Assembly: GCF_900115395.1 (NCBI RefSeq)
Contig: NZ_FOWE01000009.1
Location: 1 to 64,000, forward strand
Direction: 5' to 3'
DNA length: 64,000 nt
Source: Geodermatophilus obscurus
GTDB taxonomy: Bacteria > Actinomycetota > Actinomycetes > Mycobacteriales > Geodermatophilaceae
Shown: piece after piece, positions 17,812-26,299 of the stretch
How the letters are laid out: the number at the start of each line of letters is the position of its first letter
How positions within the stretch are numbered: the stretch's first letter is position 1
Program-made: the position numbers and the translations under genes
The notes under the pieces: model-generated
The model's database searches: none
Told to the model about the DNA's origin: nothing
The model's input: the letters and a program-made list of their open reading frames with translations, nothing else

Positions 17812-18783
17812 ATGCGTGCCGTGCAGATCACCCGCTTCGGCGGCCCTGAAGTGATGGACGTCGTCGACCTCCCCGACCCCGTCCCCGGCGACGGCCAGCA
17901 GCTCTACGAGGTGAGCTCCTCGGGCGTGAACTTCGCCGACACCCACCAGACCGAGGACAGCTACCTGGCGCCGCAGACCCTCCCGCTGGTCCCGGGCGCC
18001 GAGTTCGTCGGCCGCCCGGCCGGCGGCGGCGAGCGCGTCGTCGGCCTGGTCGAGGGCGGCGGGTACGCCGAGAAGGTCGTCGGCAGCCCGCGGCTGACGT
18101 GGCCGGTGCCCGACGCGGTCACCGACGAGCAGGCCCTCGCCCTCGTGCTGCAGGGCACCACCGCTTGGCACCTGCTGCGCACCAGCGCGCACCTCGCCGC
18201 CGGGGAGTCCGTCGTCGTGATCGCCGGCGCCGGCGGGGTCGGCTCCCTCGCCGTCCAGCTGGCCAAGCGCTGGGGCGCAGGCCGCGTCATCGCCACCGCG
18301 TCGAGCCCCGACAAGCGCGCGCTGGCCGAGGAGCTCGGTGCCGACGCGACCGTCGACCCGGCGCTCGCCGACGACGACCCGAAGGCCTTCACCGCCGCCC
18401 TGCGCGAGGCCAACGGCGGCAGGCGGGTCGACGTCGTCCTGGAGATGACCGGCGGCAACGTCTTCGACGGCTCGTTCTCGGCGCTGGCCCCGTTCGGCCG
18501 GCTGGTGGCCTACGGCATGGCCGGCCGGCGCCCGCCGAAGCCGGTGCAGGCGCCCGCGCTCATGGGCACCAGCCGCGCCGTCGTCGGCTTCTGGCTGGCG
18601 CACTGCTTCAGCCGGCCCGCCATGCTCGACGACGCCATGGGCGACATGCTGCCGCTGGTCGCCGACGGGGCACTGAAGCCGGTCGGCGGCGGCCGCTACC
18701 CGCTGACGGCTGTCCGCGAGGCGCACCAGGACCTGCTCGCCCGCCGCACCACCGGCAAGCTCGTCCTCGACCCCACCCGCTGA
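17812..18783 (+). CDS. qor: Quinone oxidoreductase, zinc-less MDR family
   Basis: This 323-residue medium-chain reductase has the N-terminal GroES-like half (MRAVQITRFGGPEVMDVVDL, FADTHQTEDSYL) and a Rossmann half with GAGGVGSLAVQLAK near residue 140. It lacks the Cys/His zinc ligands, as expected for the quinone-oxidoreductase branch that reduces quinones or enals with NADPH. It is the intact member of the four-copy repeat: the other three hold only its first 48 or fewer codons. The gene ends before a very strong hairpin facing the VWA gene. Confidence 0.92.
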   Translation: MRAVQITRFGGPEVMDVVDLPDPVPGDGQQLYEVSSSGVNFADTHQTEDSYLAPQTLPLVPGAEFVGRPAGGGERVVGLVEGGGYAEKVVGSPRLTWPVPDAVTDEQALALVLQGTTAWHLLRTSAHLAAGESVVVIAGAGGVGSLAVQLAKRWGAGRVIATASSPDKRALAEELGADATVDPALADDDPKAFTAALREANGGRRVDVVLEMTGGNVFDGSFSALAPFGRLVAYGMAGRRPPKPVQAPALMGTSRAVVGFWLAHCFSRPAMLDDAMGDMLPLVADGALKPVGGGRYPLTAVREAHQDLLARRTTGKLVLDPTR

Positions 18784-18841
18784 GCCCGGACCGGGCCACT
18801 CCGCCCCGCCGTGGCGCGCACGGGAGCGGTCCGCGGACGAG

Positions 18842-18890
18842 CTCGGCTCCAGCGGGGCCTCCCTGTGCCGGAGGCCCCGCTGGAGCCGAG
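18842..18890. terminator. Strong bidirectional terminator, 21-bp perfect stem
   Basis: Bases 18,842-18,862 pair without mismatch with 18,870-18,890 around the 7-base loop ctgtgcc. It lies between the convergent ends of qor and the VWA-domain gene and would serve both. Confidence 0.85.
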
Positions 18891-18942
18891 GTGGTGGGGA
18901 CCAGCGCCCCGGCCGATCCCGCGGGACGGCTGAGGCGCTCCG

Positions 18943-19902
18943 TCAGAAGAGGCGCTGCAGGCGCCAGGCGGCCAGGCCCAGCCCACCGAACAGCAGCAGC
19001 GTGGCGATCCGGACGAACCAGTAGGAGACGTCCTGCGGCTCGGTGGTGTAGCCGATCTGGCTGCCCAGGTCGTCGTACACGGCCTCGAGCTCCGCGCGGG
19101 TGCGGGCCTCGTTGTACTGCCCGCCGGTCTCGTCGGCGATGGCGCGCAGCGCGTCGCGGTCGATCGGCACCGGCGTCACCTCGCCGCCGATCTCGATCGA
19201 GCCGTAGTCGGTGCCGAACGCGATCGTCGACACCGGCACGCCCGCCGCCGTCGCCGCCCCGATCGCCTGGCTGTTCTCCCGGCCCACCGTGTTGTAGCCG
19301 TCGGAGAGCAGCAGGATCCGCGCCGGCGGCAGCTCCTCGTCCTCGCCGACGTCGAGGGTGGACTGGAACGTGCTGATCGCGGTGAGCGAGGTGAAGATCG
19401 CCTCCCCGATCGCCGTCGCCTCCGACAGCTCCAGGTTCTCGATGGCGCCGCGCACCTGGTCACGGTCGGTCGTGGGCGTGACCAGCGTGGAGGCGGTGCC
19501 GGAGAACGACACCAGCCCGAGGTTGATCCGCTCCGGGAGGATGTCGACGAAGTCCGCGGCGGCGTCCTTCATCGCCTCGAACCGGCTCGGCTCGATGTCC
19601 TCGGCCTGCATCGACAGCGACACGTCCAGCGCCAGCACGACGGTGGCGGTCTCCCGGGGCACGCGCACCTCGGTGCTCGGCTGCGCCAGGGAGAGCACCA
19701 GCCCGAGCAGCGCCGTCAGCGTCAGGCCGAACGCGACGTGCCGCACCCACCCGGCGCGCTTGGGCAGCAGCCCGGCGGCTAGCCCGGTCTGGGAGAACCG
19801 GGCCGCGTACACCCGGCGGCGCAGCTGCTTGACCACGTAGAGCACGGCCAGCGCGACGACGGGGACGACCGCGGTCAGCCACAGCGGTGACTGGAAGCTC
19901 AC
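18943..19902 (-). CDS. VWA-domain membrane protein (BatA-like)
   Basis: The 319-residue protein has two N-terminal membrane segments (about residues 6-25 and 55-75), a von Willebrand A domain with an intact MIDAS (LALDVSLSMQAEDI near residue 90) and one C-terminal membrane segment before LAAWRLQRLF. It is the last gene of the MoxR-DUF58-VWA set, in which MoxR ATPases are thought to act on or with the VWA proteins as chaperone-like complexes at the membrane. The GTG start follows an agagg site. The 28-base gap to the DUF58 gene supports one operon. Confidence 0.9.
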   Translation of the reverse strand: MSFQSPLWLTAVVPVVALAVLYVVKQLRRRVYAARFSQTGLAAGLLPKRAGWVRHVAFGLTLTALLGLVLSLAQPSTEVRVPRETATVVLALDVSLSMQAEDIEPSRFEAMKDAAADFVDILPERINLGLVSFSGTASTLVTPTTDRDQVRGAIENLELSEATAIGEAIFTSLTAISTFQSTLDVGEDEELPPARILLLSDGYNTVGRENSQAIGAATAAGVPVSTIAFGTDYGSIEIGGEVTPVPIDRDALRAIADETGGQYNEARTRAELEAVYDDLGSQIGYTTEPQDVSYWFVRIATLLLFGGLGLAAWRLQRLF

Positions 19903-19930
19903 GAGGGGACCTCTCTGGGGTTCGGGGCGG

Positions 19931-21016
19931 TCACCGGGAGGCCCCGCCGCTGCCGGCGCGCCGCCGGTCGGCGACGAACCGGACGACGTCCATGAGCCAG
20001 TCGCGGTCGGTGCGCAGCTGCAGGTGCCCGGCACCGCAGCGGCGCAGCGCCGCGGCGATCTCCCGCCGCTGCTCGGCCGCGCCCTCGGCGAAGCGGGCCC
20101 GGAAGCGCGGGTCGCCGGTGGGCACCTCCAGCGTCTGCCCCGACTCCGGGTCGACGACGGTGAGCAGGCCGACGTCGGGCAGCTCCAGCTCCCGGGGGTC
20201 GACCACCTCGATCGCCAGCAGCTCGTGCCGGGCACCCAGCCCGCGCAGCGGCCGCTCCCAGTCGGTGTCGCCGAGGAAGTCGCTCACGACGGCGACCAGC
20301 CCGCGGCGGCGCGGCGGGCGGCGCAGCGTCTCCAGCGCCGCGGCGAGGTCGCCGCGGCGGCCGGTGGTCGCCCGCGGCGTGGCGACCACCCCGCGCAGCA
20401 GCCGGTCGGCGGCCAGCCGCCCGGGCTTGGCCGGGTAGCGGTCGACGCGCTCGCCGGTGGTGACGACGGCGCCCAGCCGGTTGCCGCCGCGGACGGTGAG
20501 GTGGCTGACGGCGGCCAGGCCGGCGATGGCGAGGTCGCGCTTGTCGCACAGGCCGGTGCCGAAGTCGAGGCTGGCCGAGAGGTCGACCACCGCCCACGTC
20601 TCCAGCTCGCGGTCGGCGATCGTCTCCCGGACGTGCGGCACCTGGGTGCGCGCGGTCACCGGCCAGTCCATCCGCCGGACGTCGTCGCCGGGGTGGTAGG
20701 TGCGCGAGTCGCCGGCCTCGCTGCCCGAGCCCGGGACCAGGCCGAGGTGGTCGCCCTGCAGCAGCCCGTCGAGCCGCCGCCGGACGGTGTACTCCAGCCG
20801 CTGCAGGAGGACGTCGGCCGGGCCCTCGCCGAAGTGCGGCAGCGACCCGTCGCCGTCCCGGGCGTCGATCCCCGAACCCGGGGTGCCCGCCGGGGCGGCC
20901 GGCCCCGGCGGCGCGGGCGGAGCGCCCGGGGACGCCGCCGGGGACGCCGCCGTCCCCGCCGCACCCGGTGGGGCAGCGTCCTCCCCCGCCCGCGCGCGGG
21001 CGCGACGCCGGATCAC
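19931..21016 (-). CDS. DUF58-domain protein of the MoxR cluster
   Basis: The 361-residue protein has a low-complexity Ala/Pro/Gly-rich segment (about residues 10-50) and then the DUF58 region: GEAGDSRTYHPGDDVRRMDW near residue 105 and TWAVVDLSASLDFG near 145, which resembles a VWA fold. The GTG at 21016 overlaps the MoxR stop (GTGA), so the pair is translationally coupled. DUF58 proteins accompany MoxR ATPases in many bacteria; a role in assembling metal or membrane complexes is proposed but not settled. Confidence 0.9.
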   Translation of the reverse strand: MIRRRARARAGEDAAPPGAAGTAASPAASPGAPPAPPGPAAPAGTPGSGIDARDGDGSLPHFGEGPADVLLQRLEYTVRRRLDGLLQGDHLGLVPGSGSEAGDSRTYHPGDDVRRMDWPVTARTQVPHVRETIADRELETWAVVDLSASLDFGTGLCDKRDLAIAGLAAVSHLTVRGGNRLGAVVTTGERVDRYPAKPGRLAADRLLRGVVATPRATTGRRGDLAAALETLRRPPRRRGLVAVVSDFLGDTDWERPLRGLGARHELLAIEVVDPRELELPDVGLLTVVDPESGQTLEVPTGDPRFRARFAEGAAEQRREIAAALRRCGAGHLQLRTDRDWLMDVVRFVADRRRAGSGGASR

Positions 21017-22305
21017 GCCTGCGGGTGGCCGGGGCCGTGGCCGTTGCTGCCGGGCTGGCCGTTCTGCTGCGGGGCGGGACCGTTCTGCGCCGGGCCGACC
21101 TGCTGCGGGCCGTTCTGCACCGGGCCGCCCTGCAGCGGCTGGCCGGCCGGGAAGCCGGGCCCACCGTACGGGGGCAGGCCCTGCGGCGGGCCGTACTGCG
21201 GCGCACCCGGCGGCGGGACCTGCGGGCCGCCCGGCGCCGCGGGGCCGAAGCCGCCGGCGCGCTGGCGCGGGGTGACCTGCGGCAGCGGCACCGTCTGCAG
21301 GATCCGCTTGACCACGTGGTCGGCCGGCACGCCGTCGGCGAGGGCGTCGTAGGAGAGCACGAGCCGGTGGCGCAGCACGTCGGCGGTGACGTCGAGGACG
21401 TCCTGCGGCAGCACGTAGTCGCGGCCGCGGACCAGCGCCAGCGCGCGGCTGGCGGCGATCAGGCCGAGCGAGGCCCGGGGGCTGGCGCCGTAGGAGACCC
21501 ACGAGGCGACGTCGTCCATGCCGTGCTCGCGCGGCTGCCGGGTGGCGACCACGAGCCGGACGACGTAGTCGACGAGCGCGTGGTGCACGAACACCTGCGA
21601 GGCGGTGCGCTGCATGCGGCGCAGGTCGTCGGGGCCGAGGACGGTCTCGGCCACCGGCGGCGTGGAGCCCATCCGGTAGATGATCTCCCGCTCCTCCTCG
21701 GGGCTCGGGTAGTCGACGAGCACCTTCATGAGGAAGCGGTCGCGCTGGGCCTCCGGCAGCGGGTAGACGCCCTCGGACTCGATGGGGTTCTGCGTGGCCA
21801 GCACGAGGAACGGGTCGGGCAGCTTGTGGGTGACGCCGCCGATGGACACCTGCCGCTCGGCCATGACCTCCAGCAGCGCCGACTGCACCTTCGCCGGCGC
21901 GCGGTTGATCTCGTCGGTGAGGACGAAGTTGGCGAACACCGGGCCCAGCTCGGTGTCGAAGGCGTCCTGGCCGGCCTTGTAGATGCGGGTGCCGAGGATG
22001 TCGGCCGGCACCAGGTCGGGGGTGAACTGCAGGCGGGCGAACCGGCCGCCGACGACCCGGGCCAGCGTCTCCACCGCGAGGGTCTTCGCGACGCCGGGCA
22101 CACCCTCGAGCAGGACGTGGCCGCGGGCGAGGAGGGCGACCAGCATCCGCTCGACCAGGCGGTCCTGGCCGACGATGACCCGCTTGATCTCGAACAGCGC
22201 CCGCTCCAGCCGCGCGGCGTCCGCCGACGGCGGGACCGGGGCACCGGCGGCCGCGGCGGTGGCACCGGCGGGCTTGTCGAGAGGGGTGCTGGCGGCGGTG
22301 GTCAC
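21013..22305 (-). CDS. MoxR-family AAA+ ATPase
   Basis: The 430-residue protein has Walker A GVPGVAKT near residue 68, the MoxR block LQFTPDLVPADILGTRIY, Walker B FVLTDEINRAPAKVQSALLE and sensor-1 LATQNPIESEG. It carries an unusual C-terminal tail of about 100 residues rich in Pro, Gly, Gln and Asn (from about residue 335), absent from short MoxR proteins. It is the first gene of the leftward moxR-DUF58-VWA operon. The GTG start has cgaggag in front. The tail may be a flexible interaction arm. Confidence 0.94.
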   Translation of the reverse strand: MTTAASTPLDKPAGATAAAAGAPVPPSADAARLERALFEIKRVIVGQDRLVERMLVALLARGHVLLEGVPGVAKTLAVETLARVVGGRFARLQFTPDLVPADILGTRIYKAGQDAFDTELGPVFANFVLTDEINRAPAKVQSALLEVMAERQVSIGGVTHKLPDPFLVLATQNPIESEGVYPLPEAQRDRFLMKVLVDYPSPEEEREIIYRMGSTPPVAETVLGPDDLRRMQRTASQVFVHHALVDYVVRLVVATRQPREHGMDDVASWVSYGASPRASLGLIAASRALALVRGRDYVLPQDVLDVTADVLRHRLVLSYDALADGVPADHVVKRILQTVPLPQVTPRQRAGGFGPAAPGGPQVPPPGAPQYGPPQGLPPYGGPGFPAGQPLQGGPVQNGPQQVGPAQNGPAPQQNGQPGSNGHGPGHPQA

Positions 22306-22549
22306 GGGGCTCCTCGGGTGCCGGTCCGCGCCCCCCGGGTCCGTGCTGGGCTCCCGGAGAGGCCGGTGACGGGGCCTTTCCGCCCGTCCCGGCGCCAGTG
22401 TCCCACCTGCGGCTGGCAGTCCGTCCGGTCGTGCGCGGCGGCACGCCGGGCCGGCCGCGGGCGGGACACGCCGCGAGGCGGGGAGGACGCGCCGAGCGAG
22501 CGGGCGCTGCCCCTGCACCTGGCGCCCCGTGGCTGCTAGCGTGGTCAGT

Positions 22550-22583
22550 GCGTCGGGCAGCTCCCCCCGTGGCTGCCCGACGC
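22550..22583. terminator. Terminator hairpin after the NlpC/P60 gene
   Basis: GCGTCGGGCAGC and GCTGCCCGACGC form a 12-bp stem with a 10-base loop, 20 bases beyond the stop of the NlpC/P60 gene. The rest of 22,306-22,549, which must hold the promoter of the MoxR operon, shows nothing I can name. Confidence 0.75.
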
Positions 22584-22603
22584 CCCAACTCCCCCGGTGC
22601 CGC

Positions 22604-24022
22604 CTAGGCGGTCGGCCGCACCGCGCCGAAGTAGTCGCTGCCGAACCACATCGACGTCACCTTGACGACGTCGCCGCTCTGCGGGGCGTGGACCACCTTG
22701 CCGTTCCCGATGTAGAGCGCCACGTGGTAGATCGACGTGTACGAGCTGCCGCCGCCCCAGAAGACGAGGTCGCCGGCGCGCAGGTCGGCGCGCGCCACGG
22801 TCTTCCCGCGGTTGAGCCACCACTGGTCGCGGCTGGTCCCGCCGATGCGGATGCCGGCGCGGGCGTAGGCGTACTCGGTCAGCCCGGAGCAGTCGAAGCC
22901 CCAGATGCGGGTGTCCGGCGGGATGCCGTAGCCCGGGCCGTTGCTGCCGCCGCCGCCCCAGCTGTAGGGCAGCCCGCGCTGGGACAGCGCCGCATCGACG
23001 GCGGTCTGCACGGCCGACGCCGAAGGCGCGCCGGCGCTGGTGGTCGGCGGCGGCGTCGGGTTCCCCACCGGGGCGCTCGGGGCCGGCGCGACGGGAGCCG
23101 GTGCCACGGGGGCAGGCGCGACGGGAGCGGGCGCGACGGGGGCAGGTGCGGCGGGCGCGGACGGGGCGGGCGCCGACGGAGCCGACGGCGCGGGCGCGCT
23201 CGGAACCGGAGCCGGGGCGGTGGGTGCGGGCGGGGCCTGGGGCGCGGGCCGGGACGCAGCGGCGGCAGCAGCAGCGGCGGCGGCCTCGGCGGCGTCCTGC
23301 TCCTGCCGGAGCGCGGTCACCTCCTGACCGGCGGCCTCGGCCTGCGCGATGACGGCGTCGCGCTGCCCGGCGAGCGCGGCGGTCCGCTCGCGGGCGTCGA
23401 GCTCCTGGGCCTGCGCGCTCTCCAGCGCGGCGGCGGCCTGCTCCTGCAGGGCCGCGGCCTCCTCGGACGCCTGCTCGGCCTCCTGCCGGGCGACGTCCGC
23501 CTGCTCCTGCAGCTCGACGAGCTCCCCGACGACGTCGACGCGGTGGGCGCCGGCGGCCGCGAGCAGCGCCGAGCGCTCGACGAGCTGGGCCGGGCCCTCG
23601 GCGCTGAGCAGCGCGACGGCGCCGGGCGCGGTGCTGCCCTGGACGTAGGCGTCGCGGGCGTAGGCGGCGAGCTGCCCGCGGCCGGTGACGGCGGCGGCAT
23701 CGGCCCGCGTCGCCGCGGTGGCGGCGTGCTCGGCGGTGTCGCGGGCGGCCTCGTAGGCGGCCTGGGTCTGCTCGTAGTCCTGCAGCGCGATCTGCGCGGC
23801 CTGGTGCGCCTGCGCGGCGGCGGCCTCGGCCTCGGCGAGCTGGGCGCTGAGCACGCCCACCTGCGCGTCGGCGGCGGCCCGCTCGGCCTCGGCGGCAGCG
23901 ATCTCGGCGTCGCCGGGTGCCGCCGCGGCGGTGCCCGGGGTCAGCCCGAGGACGGCCAGGGCGGCGACCGCCGTCCCGGCGACCCGGACCGCCCAGTGCT
24001 GATGTCGCGTGCGCGTACCCAC
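22604..24022 (-). CDS. Secreted NlpC/P60 peptidoglycan endopeptidase (RipA-like)
   Basis: The 472-residue protein has a signal peptide (about 35 residues ending PGTAAAAP), a long Ala/Glu/Gln coiled coil (about 40-240), a Pro-Ala repeat linker (about 250-320) and a C-terminal NlpC/P60 domain. The catalytic Cys is in WGFDCSGL near residue 380 and the His in YHVALYIG near 435. It should cut peptide stems of peptidoglycan during cell separation. The coiled coil would inhibit or position the domain. The GTG start follows gggagggg. In M. tuberculosis ripA lies beside moxR1, and the same neighbourhood is kept here. Confidence 0.93.
   Translation of the reverse strand: MGTRTRHQHWAVRVAGTAVAALAVLGLTPGTAAAAPGDAEIAAAEAERAAADAQVGVLSAQLAEAEAAAAQAHQAAQIALQDYEQTQAAYEAARDTAEHAATAATRADAAAVTGRGQLAAYARDAYVQGSTAPGAVALLSAEGPAQLVERSALLAAAGAHRVDVVGELVELQEQADVARQEAEQASEEAAALQEQAAAALESAQAQELDARERTAALAGQRDAVIAQAEAAGQEVTALRQEQDAAEAAAAAAAAAASRPAPQAPPAPTAPAPVPSAPAPSAPSAPAPSAPAAPAPVAPAPVAPAPVAPAPVAPAPSAPVGNPTPPPTTSAGAPSASAVQTAVDAALSQRGLPYSWGGGGSNGPGYGIPPDTRIWGFDCSGLTEYAYARAGIRIGGTSRDQWWLNRGKTVARADLRAGDLVFWGGGSSYTSIYHVALYIGNGKVVHAPQSGDVVKVTSMWFGSDYFGAVRPTA
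23085..23159. repeat. 15-base tandem repeat coding the Pro-Ala linker
   Basis: Five near-identical 15-base units of the ggcgcgacgggagcg type stand in a row inside the NlpC/P60 gene and encode APVAP repeats. The number of units may vary between strains by slippage, changing only the linker length. Confidence 0.75.
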
Positions 24023-24090
24023 GTGCCGACCCCTCCCGGTGCGCCGGCGACGGGGCCGGCGCGGTTCCTCGGGGCACCCGTGCGGGCGCT

Positions 24091-24118
24091 CCCCGGACCG
24101 GGATCGACCGGTCCGGGG
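24091..24118. terminator. Terminator hairpin after the acyl-CoA ligase gene
   Basis: CCCCGGACCG and CGGTCCGGGG form a 10-bp stem around an 8-base loop, 49 bases beyond the ligase stop and before the NlpC/P60 start, both genes being on the minus strand. Confidence 0.7.
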
Positions 24119-24166
24119 CACGCGCGGAGGTCCGTCGGGGGCGGTGTCCCCCCGATGGGGGAGGCG

Positions 24167-25705
24167 CTAGTTCACCTGGCGGCCGCCGGTGTCGGCCCAG
24201 AACGGCTCGCGCAGCTTGAACTTCTGGATCTTGCCGGTGGCGGTGCGGGCCAGCTCGTCGCGGAACTCGACCCGCTTGGGCGCCTTGTACCCGGCCAGCC
24301 GCGAGCGGCAGTGGGCGATGATCTCCTCCGCGGTGGCGCTCTGCCCCTCGGCCAGCACGACGATGGCGGTGACCAGCTCCCCCCACTTCTGGTCGGGGAT
24401 GCCGATGACGGCGACCTCGGCGACGGCGGGGTGGCTGAAGACGGCGTCCTCCACCTCGATGGAGGAGACGTTCTCGCCGCCGGTGATGATCACGTCCTTC
24501 TTGCGGTCGGAGATGGTCAGGTAGCCGCCGTCGTCGAGGGTGCCGCCGTCGCCGGTGTGGAACCAGCCGCCCTCCAGGGCCTCCGCCGAGGCGTCGGGGT
24601 TCTCCCAGTAGCCGGCGAGCACGGTGTTGCCCTGCGCGAGCACCTCGCCGGACTCGCTGACCCGCAGCCGGGTGCCGAGCGCCGGCACGCCGGCCCGGGA
24701 CAGCCGCTTCGCACGCTCCTCGGGGTCGAGGTCGTCGAACTCCGCGCGCGGCCGGTTGACCGTCAGCAGCGGCGCGGTCTCGGTGAGGCCGTAGATCTGG
24801 TTGAACTCCCAGCCGAGCTCGGCCTCGACGCGGGCGATGGTGCGCGAGGGCGGCGGCGCCCCGGCGACCACGATGCGCACCCGGTCGCGGCCGGGGACCT
24901 CGCCGTCCCAGTCGGCGGCGGCCTCCAGGACGGCGTTCCAGACAGCGGGCGCGCCGGACATCATCGTGACGCCGTGCTGCTCGACGCGGCGCAGGATCTC
25001 CGCGCCGTCGACCTTGCGCAGCACCACCTGGCGGGCACCGACGCCGGCCATCGTGTACGGCAGGCCCCAGCCGTTGCAGTGGAACATCGGCAGCGTGTGC
25101 AGGTAGACGTCGCGGTCGCTCACCTGCATGTGCATGCCGAAGGTGACCGCGTTGACCCAGATGTTGCGGTGGGTCATCTGCACGCCCTTGGGCCGCGCCG
25201 TCGTCCCGCTGGTGTAGTTGATCGTGGCGGTGGCGTCCTCGTCGGGCTCGGCCCACGGGCGGGCCTCCGCGTCGAAGCGCAGCAGCTGCTCGTACTCCTC
25301 GCCGGTGCCGAACCGGTGCTCGGCCTGCACGCGCTTGAGCGAGGTCTCCAGCTCCGGGTCGACCAGCAGCACCCGCGCGCCGCTGTGCCCGACGATGTAG
25401 GACACCTCCTCGGGGTTGAGCCGGAAGTTCACCGGCACCGCCACCCGCCCGGACGACGGGACCGCGAGCAGCACCTCCAGCAGCCGGGCGGCGTTGTGGC
25501 TGACGACGGCCACCCGCTCGCCCTCCCCCACGCCCAGCGCGTCCAGGCCGGCCTGCAGCGCGCGGCCGCGGCGGGCCACCTCGCGCCAGGACACCTCGCC
25601 CAGGGACGGCGCGGGCTGGCCCGGCTCGTCGACGATCCCGACCCGGTCGCCGTAGACGAGCTCGGCGCGGTCGAGGAAGTCGCGGGTTGTCAGGGGGACG
25701 CGCAT
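24167..25705 (-). CDS. Acyl-CoA synthetase (AMP-forming), fatty-acid type
   Basis: The 512-residue protein is an ANL-superfamily ligase. It shows the P-loop NYTSGTTARPKG near residue 165, QIYGLTETAP near 300, WFHTGDGG near 385, the hinge SDRKKD near 400 and the acyl-adenylate lysine in ATGKIQKFKLR near 495. It should activate a fatty or aromatic acid to its CoA ester with ATP. The substrate cannot be told from sequence. The ATG at 25705 is the only good start. A palindrome lies over the probable -35 region of its promoter, which suggests control by an acyl-CoA-responsive repressor. Confidence 0.9.
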   Translation of the reverse strand: MRVPLTTRDFLDRAELVYGDRVGIVDEPGQPAPSLGEVSWREVARRGRALQAGLDALGVGEGERVAVVSHNAARLLEVLLAVPSSGRVAVPVNFRLNPEEVSYIVGHSGARVLLVDPELETSLKRVQAEHRFGTGEEYEQLLRFDAEARPWAEPDEDATATINYTSGTTARPKGVQMTHRNIWVNAVTFGMHMQVSDRDVYLHTLPMFHCNGWGLPYTMAGVGARQVVLRKVDGAEILRRVEQHGVTMMSGAPAVWNAVLEAAADWDGEVPGRDRVRIVVAGAPPPSRTIARVEAELGWEFNQIYGLTETAPLLTVNRPRAEFDDLDPEERAKRLSRAGVPALGTRLRVSESGEVLAQGNTVLAGYWENPDASAEALEGGWFHTGDGGTLDDGGYLTISDRKKDVIITGGENVSSIEVEDAVFSHPAVAEVAVIGIPDQKWGELVTAIVVLAEGQSATAEEIIAHCRSRLAGYKAPKRVEFRDELARTATGKIQKFKLREPFWADTGGRQVN

Positions 25706-25767
25706 GCCGGGCTCCCGGTGGCCAGGGCTGACGGCGGGCCGCTCAGCCGCTCGACGTGGTCGCCGTC

Positions 25768-25806
25768 ACGCTAGCCGTGTCCGCGACGATCAGGTGACCT
25801 GATCGT
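25768..25806 (-). promoter_or_regulatory. Promoter and palindromic operator candidate of the acyl-CoA ligase gene
   Basis: On the minus strand TAGCGT (25,768-25,773) is a good -10 box. Directly upstream at 25,786-25,806, ACGATCAGGT is mirrored perfectly as ACCTGATCGT around a single base. The 21-bp palindrome covers the place of the -35 element, the expected site for a TetR- or GntR-type repressor. No regulator gene is adjacent. Confidence 0.6.
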
Positions 25807-25810
25807 GCAG

Positions 25811-25864
25811 CGTCCTCCCGCACGGTGCGCGGTGAGGGAGGACGCCCCGCGGTGCGGGAGGACG
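25811..25864. terminator. Terminator hairpin after the DUF1772-like gene
   Basis: CGTCCTCCCGCAC pairs with GTGCGGGAGGACG (13 bp) around a 28-base loop that contains another partial copy of the arm. It starts four bases past the stop of the membrane-protein gene and precedes the ligase promoter. Confidence 0.6.
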
Positions 25865-25867
25865 GCC

Positions 25868-26299
25868 TCAGCCCTGCGCCGCGAGGACCGCCCAGGCGGC
25901 GGCCGCCGTCCCGGCCGACGCGGCGAGCGCCCGGACGGTGTCGGCGCGGCACAGCGCGCGGTGGGCGGCGGCGTCCCAGCCGGCGTCGAGCCGCCGGTGC
26001 AGCGGGACGGCGACCAGCGCCGTCACGGCGAGGACGGCGGCGAAGCAGGCGCCGCCGGCGAGCACCGGCAGCAAGCGGGTCCCCGCCGGCCGTGCGGCGA
26101 GCAGCCACAGCGTGGTGACGGCCTGGCCGGCGAACAGCGGCCCGACGACGCGGGCGATCAGCCGCTGGTGCGCCCGCTCGTAGGCGTGGAACGCGTCCGG
26201 CGGGACCTGCCGGAACTGCGGGTAGACCAGCCCGCGCACCGTCCACTGGAACCCGGCGTAGGCGGCGGTCAGCACCAGGTGGGCGACGAGCAGCGTCAT
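25868..26299 (-). CDS. Small membrane protein, DUF1772-like
   Basis: The 143-residue protein has four likely membrane helices (about 3-20, 50-70, 78-98, 122-140). It has the pattern TAAYAGFQWTVRGLVYPQF followed by a FHAYERAHQRLIARVVGPL stretch, as in DUF1772-type proteins. Function is unknown. Its ATG overlaps the stop of the upstream gene (ATGA), so the two are coupled. A hairpin follows the stop. Confidence 0.75.
   Translation of the reverse strand: MTLLVAHLVLTAAYAGFQWTVRGLVYPQFRQVPPDAFHAYERAHQRLIARVVGPLFAGQAVTTLWLLAARPAGTRLLPVLAGGACFAAVLAVTALVAVPLHRRLDAGWDAAAHRALCRADTVRALAASAGTAAAAWAVLAAQG

Noticed and set aside
22536..22541. A TAGCGT box on the plus strand
   Set aside because: No plus-strand gene follows it; the sequence lies beside the NlpC/P60 terminator.
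23085..23159. Tandem 15-base units that could suggest a CRISPR-like or VNTR array
   Set aside because: The units are contiguous without spacers and encode the Pro-Ala linker of the NlpC/P60 protein.
24023..24166. A c-di-AMP (ydaO) riboswitch before the NlpC/P60 gene, common in actinobacteria
   Set aside because: The 144-base leader lacks the conserved ydaO sequence blocks; the one hairpin is better read as the terminator of the ligase gene.
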